A model generated the notes under the pieces. It searched no databases, had not been told where the DNA came from, and was given only the letters and a program-made list of their open reading frames with translations. Source: Aedoeadaptatus coxii (GTDB lineage: Bacteria; Bacillota; Clostridia; Tissierellales; Peptoniphilaceae). Taken from it: a stretch of DNA of 64,000 bases. The DNA lies in the NCBI RefSeq assembly GCF_903819215.1, contig NZ_CAIJCT010000010.1; one strand, written 5' to 3'. A program made the position numbers and the translations under genes. The stretch's first letter is position 1. Each line of letters opens with the position of its first letter. Positions 58,166-64,000 of the stretch are shown here, piece by piece.

Positions 58166-59452
58166 ATGAATCAAGAGTTTATTTTAGCTCTGAAACAATT
58201 GGAAAGCGAAAAAGGCATTCGAGAAGACGTTATATTAGAAGCATTGGAAACAGCCCTTATATCGAGCTATAAGAAGAATTACGGTACGTCTCAAACAGTA
58301 GATGTTACTATCGACAGAGATACGGGAGAAATTAGTGTCTCCGCCGAGAAAACTGTTGTGGACGAGGTAATGGACGATCAAATGGAGATCTCTTTGGAGG
58401 ATGCAAAAAAAATTAATCCCCGTCTCGAAATCGGCGATATTTATTACGAAGCCATCAATCCTGAAAAGTTCGGCCGAATTGCCGCTCAAACGGCAAGACA
58501 AGTGGTAATTCAACGTATTAAAGACGCAGAGCGTGAAGTTATTTACGACGATTATGCCGACAGGGAAAATGAAATTATTACCTGCGATGTTCAACGTGTC
58601 AGCAAAGGTAATGTTTTTGTCGACTTAGGTAAAACTGAAGCGATTTTACCCGTATCTGAGCAGACGCCAGGTGAAAGCTATACCCAAGGCGACCGCTATA
58701 AAATGCTAATTTTAGAAGTCAATCGTCAGCCGAAGGGGCCGCAAATCGTATTATCTCGAAGCCATCCGAATCTGGTACGCCGCTTGTTTGAATTGGAAGT
58801 ACCGGAAATTCACGATGGCGTCGTCGAGATCTATTCTGTAGCGCGCGAAGCGGGAAGTCGTACTAAGCTTGCCGTCTTCTCTAAAGACGAAGAAGTTGAT
58901 CCCTTAGGCGCATGTGTCGGCTTTAAGGGAAGTCGCGTTAAAACGATTGTCGATGAGCTACACGATGAAAAAATTGATATTGTCATTTATGAAAAAGATA
59001 TAGCAACTTTCATTGGTAACGCTCTTAGTCCTTCAAAAGTGGTCGAGGTTTTCATCAATCATCGAGAAAAAGCGGCCATGGTCGTAGTACCGGATTATCA
59101 ATTATCACTTGCCATTGGTAAAGAAGGTCAAAATGCCAGACTTGCGGCAAAGCTTACCAACTGGAAAATCGATATTAAGTCGGAAACGCAATTTAGCGAA
59201 TATCTTGATGAACTCGGACAAACAATGGAAGAGTTTCGCGATGAATTTGAAAATACATCTGTTCAAGACGAAGAGACAGCCGACGAAGAAACGCCCGTTG
59301 AAAAAGAGTTTAAAGAGTATGATAACTTTGCAAGCATCGGCGGCTTAACGGGCATGGATTTAAATAATTTGTTTGTTGACGCTTCTTCAGAAACTTCAGG
59401 AGATGAAGTGGAACTCTCCGAAGATTTGGAAGAAGAAATTTCAGACAATTAA
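58166..59452 (+). CDS. nusA: Transcription termination/antitermination factor NusA
   Basis: RNA polymerase-associated pausing and termination factor, 428 residues. The N-terminal domain opens FILALKQLESEKGI; an S1 domain (about 135-200) has VQRVSKGNVFVDLG; two KH domains follow with the LGACVGFKGSRVKTI and SLAIGKEGQNARLAA loops. After about residue 345 an acidic tail of 80 residues replaces the C-terminal repeats of E. coli NusA, as in other Firmicutes. NusA stimulates intrinsic termination, so it could act on the terminator upstream of rimP. Confidence 0.96.
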   Translation: MNQEFILALKQLESEKGIREDVILEALETALISSYKKNYGTSQTVDVTIDRDTGEISVSAEKTVVDEVMDDQMEISLEDAKKINPRLEIGDIYYEAINPEKFGRIAAQTARQVVIQRIKDAEREVIYDDYADRENEIITCDVQRVSKGNVFVDLGKTEAILPVSEQTPGESYTQGDRYKMLILEVNRQPKGPQIVLSRSHPNLVRRLFELEVPEIHDGVVEIYSVAREAGSRTKLAVFSKDEEVDPLGACVGFKGSRVKTIVDELHDEKIDIVIYEKDIATFIGNALSPSKVVEVFINHREKAAMVVVPDYQLSLAIGKEGQNARLAAKLTNWKIDIKSETQFSEYLDELGQTMEEFRDEFENTSVQDEETADEETPVEKEFKEYDNFASIGGLTGMDLNNLFVDASSETSGDEVELSEDLEEEISDN

Positions 59453-59478
59453 ACAGACGATATATAATCGGAGTAACA

Positions 59479-59748
59479 ATGAAAAAGCCTAAAAAAATAC
59501 CTTTGAGAAAGTGTATTGGGTGCTCGGAGTCTAAACCGAAGCAAGAATTAATACGTATAGTTAAAAACAAAGATAATGAGGTTTTTATAGACAGTTCCGG
59601 GAAAGCGAACGGACGCGGTGCATACCTTTGTCGCAATACAAAGTGTTTTGACAGTGCCATAAAGCACAGGGCCATTCAGCGTGCGTTAAGTCAAGACGTT
59701 CCGAAGGAGACAGTCGATGAACTGCGTCGCACCTTAGAAGATCTATAA
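59479..59748 (+). CDS. rnpM: RNase P modulator RnpM (YlxR family)
   Basis: YlxR family (DUF448) RNA-binding protein, 89 residues. IPLRKCIGCSESKPKQELIR is the family opening, and GRGAYLCRN.KC (GRGAYLC) the conserved core. Bacillus YlxR binds RNase P RNA and was renamed RnpM. The L7Ae-like ylxQ gene, usually next, is missing: infB starts 23 bases later with its own AGGAGGT. Confidence 0.9.
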   Translation: MKKPKKIPLRKCIGCSESKPKQELIRIVKNKDNEVFIDSSGKANGRGAYLCRNTKCFDSAIKHRAIQRALSQDVPKETVDELRRTLEDL

Positions 59749-59771
59749 ACCTCGCACTAGGAGGTGTTCTC

Positions 59772-62156
59772 ATGTCGAACAAAAGAGTGTACACAGTTGC
59801 CAAGGAAATTGGGATGGCGAGTAAAGATTTAATGGCTATTCTCGACCAGGCAAATATACCCGTAAAAAGTCACATGAGTACGATTACGGAAGATCAGCAA
59901 AAGCAATTATTCTCTTTTATCCGTACTGCACAGGATGCATCAAGCGGAAATAGCCCCGAGCCATTAAAAGAAGAGCGGAAGGCTAAAAAGACCGAGCCGA
60001 AGCAATCTCCCGTTAAGAAGAAAAAAACAAAAACTGAAGTAAAATCTACAGACGGACCTAGAGCCGATGTCGTGGTGGAAACCCCTAAGGCTAAAAACTC
60101 TCATGATCACAAGAAACGTGCAGAGGGATCCGCTAAAAATCGCAAGCATCATCGCGATGAGTTTGAAGAGGACGAAGCATTTTCTGCAGAAGAACGCCGA
60201 CGTTCTGAAAAGAAGAAGCAAAAGAAAAATAAAAAGTCCAAACAATCTAAGAAAAAAGATAATGTAGATTTTCAATCCGAAAATACTTTTGTCAATCAAG
60301 ATTTCGAAAAGCGCAAAGCGCCTAAGAAGAAATCCAGAAGTCAAAAGCGTAAGGAAAGAGAAGCTCGTGAAGAGGCGAAGGGGGATGACGGTATTAAAGT
60401 TAAAGCACCGTTAACGGTAAAGGAATTTGCAGATACTATCGGTGTCAGCTTGGCACAGGTCATTACCAAATTAATCGGTTTAGGCGTAATGGCAACTCAA
60501 AACGAATCCATCGATCGCGATGTCATTGAGATTTTAGCCGATGAACTTGGTAAGGAAATCGAGTTTATATCAGAAGAAGAACTGAATATTGAAGAAATTT
60601 ACGGACTCGATACTGAAGATCCCGAAGAATCCCTTAAGGAAAGACCCCCGGTGGTTACAGTTATGGGCCACGTCGACCACGGTAAAACTTCGATTTTGGA
60701 CGTTATTAAACGTAGTCACGTAACCGATTCCGAAGCCGGCGGTATTACACAACATATCGGCGCTTATCAAGTTTCCGTCGGCGGAAAACACATCACTTTC
60801 CTCGATACCCCGGGCCACGAGGCTTTCACCGCTATGCGTTCGAGAGGGGCATCCATTACGGATATTGCCATTCTCGTAGTTGCAGCCGACGACGGTGTTA
60901 TGCCCCAAACGAGAGAAGCCATTCACCACGCTAAAGCCGCAGGTGTTCCTATTATCGTAGCGATTAATAAGATCGACCGTGAAGGCGCTAATCCGGATCG
61001 TGTGCGTCAAGAGCTCACAGAAGAAGGTTTAGTCGCAGAAGATTGGGGCGGCGACACCATTATGGTAGAGGTTTCAGCAAAGACGAAACAAGGTATTTCC
61101 GATCTACTGGACATGATTCTTCTCGTAGCGGAAGTTCTCGAACTTAAAGCCAACCCCGATCGTTTGGCAGTCGGTACCATTGTGGAAGCACGTCTCGATA
61201 AAGGCAAGGGACCCATGGCAACGATTCTCGTCCAAAAGGGAACGCTTACGAGCGATAGCTACATCGTCTCCGGTACTTGCTACGGCCACATTCGCGCCAT
61301 GACCAACGACAAAAAGAAACATCTTAAAAAAGCCGGCCCGGCCACCCCGGTTGTAGTGCTCGGCTTTGACGGTGTTCCCAACGCAGGAGATACGGTTTAT
61401 GCAGTAAAAGATGAAAAAATTGCAAAAGAAATTGCCGCTAAGAATATCGCTCAAGAGCGCGAGGAAAAACTGGCCTCCAAGAATAAAGTCAGCTTAAATA
61501 ATCTTTTCGACAAGATTAAAGAAGGCGAATTAAAAGATCTTAACCTCGTCGTAAAAGCTGACGTTAAAGGTACAGTGGAAGCTCTTAATCAATCGCTGTT
61601 AAAGCTTAATGACAACGAAGATATTGACGAAGTTCAAGTTAATATTATTCACTCCGGCACCGGCGGAATCAATGAAAGTGATATTAACTTAGCTTCCGCA
61701 TCGAACGCTTTAGTCATCGGTTTTAATGTTCGTCCGAATATTAATGCTTTAGATCTTGCAAAACAAGAAGATGTCGACGTTCGAACCTATCGCGTTATTT
61801 ACGATATTTTAAATGACGTTAAAAATGCCATTAGCGGTATGTTGACTCCGGAAATCTCCGAGGAAGTTTTAGGACGTTGCGAAGTTCGCGAAACCTTTAA
61901 GCTCCCGAGCAACGACATCGTCGCCGGTATTTACGTTCTTAAAGGCAAAATTCAACGGAAAGCAAAAGTTAAAGTGTTGCGCGATGACGTCATCATCCAC
62001 GAAGGTGAAATTTCTTCTCTTAAACGATTCCAAGATGATGCCCGTGAAATCGCTCAAGGCTACGAAGGCGGCTTAATGGTTGAAAACTTCAACGATATTC
62101 AAGTCAATGACTTACTTGAATGCTTTATTGAAAAAGAAATAAAGAAGGAACTGTAA
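59772..62156 (+). CDS. infB: Translation initiation factor IF-2
   Basis: GTPase that brings initiator tRNA to the ribosome, 794 residues. An IF2-N module (about 1-50, VYTVAKEIGMASKDLMAIL) is followed by a Lys/Glu-rich linker (about 55-205), a second IF2-N module (VKEFADTIGVSLAQVITKLI) and the G domain: GHVDHGKTS, DTPGHEAF, NKID. Domains II-IV follow, ending EIKKEL. The long charged linker is normal for IF-2. It ends one base before rbfA. Confidence 0.97.
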   Translation: MSNKRVYTVAKEIGMASKDLMAILDQANIPVKSHMSTITEDQQKQLFSFIRTAQDASSGNSPEPLKEERKAKKTEPKQSPVKKKKTKTEVKSTDGPRADVVVETPKAKNSHDHKKRAEGSAKNRKHHRDEFEEDEAFSAEERRRSEKKKQKKNKKSKQSKKKDNVDFQSENTFVNQDFEKRKAPKKKSRSQKRKEREAREEAKGDDGIKVKAPLTVKEFADTIGVSLAQVITKLIGLGVMATQNESIDRDVIEILADELGKEIEFISEEELNIEEIYGLDTEDPEESLKERPPVVTVMGHVDHGKTSILDVIKRSHVTDSEAGGITQHIGAYQVSVGGKHITFLDTPGHEAFTAMRSRGASITDIAILVVAADDGVMPQTREAIHHAKAAGVPIIVAINKIDREGANPDRVRQELTEEGLVAEDWGGDTIMVEVSAKTKQGISDLLDMILLVAEVLELKANPDRLAVGTIVEARLDKGKGPMATILVQKGTLTSDSYIVSGTCYGHIRAMTNDKKKHLKKAGPATPVVVLGFDGVPNAGDTVYAVKDEKIAKEIAAKNIAQEREEKLASKNKVSLNNLFDKIKEGELKDLNLVVKADVKGTVEALNQSLLKLNDNEDIDEVQVNIIHSGTGGINESDINLASASNALVIGFNVRPNINALDLAKQEDVDVRTYRVIYDILNDVKNAISGMLTPEISEEVLGRCEVRETFKLPSNDIVAGIYVLKGKIQRKAKVKVLRDDVIIHEGEISSLKRFQDDAREIAQGYEGGLMVENFNDIQVNDLLECFIEKEIKKEL

Positions 62157-62519
62157 ATGAAAGATAAGAGAGTACATCGCATATCAGAGGAAGTGAAAAG
62201 AGAGCTTTCCGAGATCATTCAAACAAAATTGAAAGATCCCAGAATTCCACCCTTAACCAGCGTATCCTATGTGTCGATTACCCGCGATCTTTCCTTTGCC
62301 TATGCCGGAATTTCGATCTTTGGAGAAGATGATCAAAAGAAAGACGCCATCGACGGCCTGGAAAGCGCGAAGGGCTTTATAAAAATGGAACTTGGCAAGC
62401 GTCTAAAGCTTCGAGCTATGCCGGAAATTATTTTCGAACTTGATGAAAGTATTGAAAAAGGCATGGAACTTCAACAAACTATTGATAATTTGAGAAAAAT
62501 GGAGCACGACGGTGAGTGA
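62157..62519 (+). CDS. rbfA: Ribosome-binding factor A
   Basis: Cold-shock and 16S maturation factor with a KH fold, 120 residues. RVHRISEEVKRELSEIIQ opens the protein; LTSVSYVSITRDLSFAYAGISIFG and RAMPEIIFELDESIEKG are family blocks (landmarks VSITRDLS and ELDESIEKG). Directly abuts infB and overlaps the next gene by 8 bases. Confidence 0.95.
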   Translation: MKDKRVHRISEEVKRELSEIIQTKLKDPRIPPLTSVSYVSITRDLSFAYAGISIFGEDDQKKDAIDGLESAKGFIKMELGKRLKLRAMPEIIFELDESIEKGMELQQTIDNLRKMEHDGE

Positions 62520-63501
62520 TCTACAAAAATTCAGCTTATCTCTATCGAAAAAAATTGAAGATGCAAAAGATATCGCTATTATTTCCCATGTAAGCCCTGA
62601 TGGTGATAATCTGGGAAGCTTGGAAGGCATGTATGGCTACCTGGAATCTACGGGAAAGAACTTCACGTATATCGGAAACGATTCTGTACCGGCGGATTTT
62701 GCTTTTTTGCCTTCGACGAAACATCGCATCGACATTGATACCTTACAAGGAAAGGTTTTTGATCTCGTCATTGCCCTGGACTCTTCCGATATCCATCGTT
62801 TCGGAAAAGCGGGAGAGGCTATCGTGCAATCGGCGAAATGCACGGCGAACATTGATCACCATTTAAGCAATACACTTTACGGAGATTTAAATTACGTTGT
62901 ACCGAGTGCAACTTCTACAGGGGAAGTTCTATTTACTGTTTTAGAAAGCCTAAATGCTCGTTTTACAGCCAATATGGCTACCGGGTTATATACCGCCATC
63001 TCGACAGATACGGGAAGCTTTCAGTACGACAGCGTTAACGGGAACACCCATCGCATCATCGCTAAACTTTACGACTATGGTTGCGACCACAATATAGTCG
63101 TTCAATCGGTGTACCAATCGCGCTCTCGAGAAAAGCTTGCCTTAATGACAAGGGTGTTATCGCGTATAGAATTCCTGGCTGACGGAAAAGTTGCAATGGC
63201 AGCATGTACCCTTGAAGACTTGAAAAAATCAGGAGCTCCCTCAGAGGATACTGAGGGTATCGTCGAACAAATTCGAAACATTGAAGGCGTTGAAATGGCG
63301 ATTTTCTTAAAGGAAAAAGAAGATGAAGTTAAGCTTTCTTTCCGATCAAAATCCTATTTGAACTGCACTGAGTTTGCAGGGGCGTTTGGCGGAGGAGGCC
63401 ACATTCGAGCCTCCGGAGCCTCAGCTTCCATGACATTAAGTGAAGTTGAAGAGAAGATTAAAAAACTTCTCGAAGAAAAAATGGAACTGATTCGATCATG
63501 A
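62512..63501 (+). CDS. nrnA: DHH/DHHA1 bifunctional oligoribonuclease / pAp phosphatase
   Basis: NrnA-type phosphoesterase, 329 residues, degrading short RNA oligomers and, in some homologues, pAp or linear dinucleotides such as pApA from c-di-AMP turnover. The DHH domain has ISHVSPDGDNLGS, ALDSSD and NIDHHLSNT; TDTGSFQYD lies near 160. The DHHA1 domain ends with GGGGHIRASGAS. The start is GTG 62512 with GGAG upstream. Its overlap with truB (ATGA) is typical of the infB operon in Firmicutes. Confidence 0.93.
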   Translation: MSDLQKFSLSLSKKIEDAKDIAIISHVSPDGDNLGSLEGMYGYLESTGKNFTYIGNDSVPADFAFLPSTKHRIDIDTLQGKVFDLVIALDSSDIHRFGKAGEAIVQSAKCTANIDHHLSNTLYGDLNYVVPSATSTGEVLFTVLESLNARFTANMATGLYTAISTDTGSFQYDSVNGNTHRIIAKLYDYGCDHNIVVQSVYQSRSREKLALMTRVLSRIEFLADGKVAMAACTLEDLKKSGAPSEDTEGIVEQIRNIEGVEMAIFLKEKEDEVKLSFRSKSYLNCTEFAGAFGGGGHIRASGASASMTLSEVEEKIKKLLEEKMELIRS

Positions 63502-64000
63502 ACGGTGTAGTTCTCGTAGATAAACCAAAGGGCATTACCTCATTCGATGTCGTTCATCGAATACGCCGCTTATATCACATGAAGCAAGTCGGCCATACGG
63601 GGACGTTAGACCCCATGGCAACCGGCTTGCTTCCTATTTGTATCGGAAAAGCTACTAAAATCGCCGATTACGTTGCCGATAATCGAAAAGCATATGTAGC
63701 CCACGCCATAAGAGGAATTCGCACCGATACATTCGACATTTCCGGTGTCATTTTTGCAAACAGTGCAAAAGAGATTCCGAAAAATTTGGAACCTGTTTTA
63801 GATCATTTTCGAGGTGAACAATTACAACTTCCCCCAATGCATTCGGCATTAAAATATAAGGGCCGAAAATTGTATGAATATGCTCGACGCGGAATTTGCG
63901 TTCCCCGTAAAGAAAGACCCATTACGGTTTCGTGCCTTAAACTTTTGGATCACGATGACAACGGCATCTCATTGGAAGCTGAGGTGTCTTCAGGCACATA
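63498..64000 (+). CDS. truB: tRNA pseudouridine-55 synthase TruB (partial, runs off the end)
   Basis: The first 167 codons of TruB, open to the window edge. It makes pseudouridine 55 in the T loop of tRNA. NGVVLVDKPKGITSFDVV opens as in all TruB, and GHTGTLDPMATGLLP holds the catalytic Asp38. The conserved LPPMHSALKYKGRKLYEYAR follows, broken here as PPMHSA and KGRKLYEYARRG. ATG 63498 overlaps the nrnA stop by 4 bases. The C-terminal part lies outside the window. Confidence 0.95.
   Translation, partial: MNGVVLVDKPKGITSFDVVHRIRRLYHMKQVGHTGTLDPMATGLLPICIGKATKIADYVADNRKAYVAHAIRGIRTDTFDISGVIFANSAKEIPKNLEPVLDHFRGEQLQLPPMHSALKYKGRKLYEYARRGICVPRKERPITVSCLKLLDHDDNGISLEAEVSSGT

Noticed and set aside
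59964..60344. Antisense frame of 126 codons opposite the infB linker
   Set aside because: The Phe/Leu-rich translation simply mirrors the Lys/Glu-rich linker codons of infB.
1..64000. CRISPR array, insertion sequence, prophage, tRNA or rRNA gene
   Set aside because: I saw no repeat-spacer pattern, transposase, integrase or phage gene, and no cloverleaf or rRNA-like stretch; intergenic gaps are all short.

Overview
The window is a 64 kb stretch of a Firmicutes (Bacillota) chromosome of the anaerobic clostridial/Tissierellia type, possibly a Peptoniphilaceae relative. The family placement is inference. It rests on gene order (scpA-scpB-rluB; cmk-plsC-ispH/rpsA; yicC-gmk-rpoZ-coaBC-priA-def-fmt-rsmB-rlmN-prpC-prkC-rsgA-rpe-thiN; rpmB-asp23-fakA-recG-rsmD-coaD; rpsB-tsf-pyrH-frr-uppS-cdsA-rseP-ispG-polC-rimP-nusA-infB-rbfA-nrnA-truB), on the IspH/S1 fusion, on a Gram-positive PolC, and on Firmicutes-style AGGAGG ribosome binding sites. 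Base composition is moderate and looks even throughout. I see no rRNA, tRNA, CRISPR array, insertion sequence, prophage or attachment site, and no stretch above 300 bases without a gene.

Layout. 1-7.75 kb: a partial gene, an M50 protease, chromosome condensation and rRNA/tRNA modification genes, then cmk-plsC-ispH/rpsA ending at a strong terminator. 7.76-11.85 kb: a DUF5317-type membrane protein coupled to the diadenylate cyclase pair cdaA-cdaR, then guaB with its own promoter. 11.85-16.4 kb: an accessory islet made of a leftward three-gene ABC exporter and a divergent rightward two-component system; this is the only clearly non-housekeeping block. 16.4-19 kb: purE-fhs-yerC. 19-20.8 kb: leftward rqcH. 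20.8-35.35 kb: a long rightward run of nucleotide, CoA, replication-restart, translation-initiation, rRNA-methylation and Ser/Thr phosphorylation genes. 35.4-36.6 kb: two leftward units (a 2-hydroxyacid dehydrogenase; rpmB). 36.7-42.3 kb: asp23-fakA-recG, then rsmD-coaD-coiled-coil protein. 42.3-45.6 kb: leftward tmcAL facing away from ackA, then yceD-rpmF. 45.6-46.8 kb: leftward M29 aminopeptidase. 46.9-64 kb: rpsB through truB, which runs off the end.

The genes form a growth-core chromosome segment: translation factors and modification enzymes, isoprenoid/phospholipid supply (ispG, ispH, uppS, cdsA, plsC), one-carbon and purine metabolism, CoA synthesis, and signalling through c-di-AMP and a PASTA kinase/phosphatase pair. 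Transcription punctuation is unusually readable. Many sigma-A promoters carry an extended -10 (TGATATAAT or close), several terminators are shared by convergent genes, and several intrinsic terminators sit inside otherwise continuous gene runs with no room for a promoter after them.

The most useful leads are these: a promoter-then-terminator leader in front of rimP-nusA-infB; a structured rpsB leader plus an rpsB/tsf terminator; the DUF5317-cdaA coupling; a palindrome overlapping the -10 of the two-component system; and the absence of dxr, pta, ylxQ and remA from the places they usually occupy. I found no convincing wholly new system.
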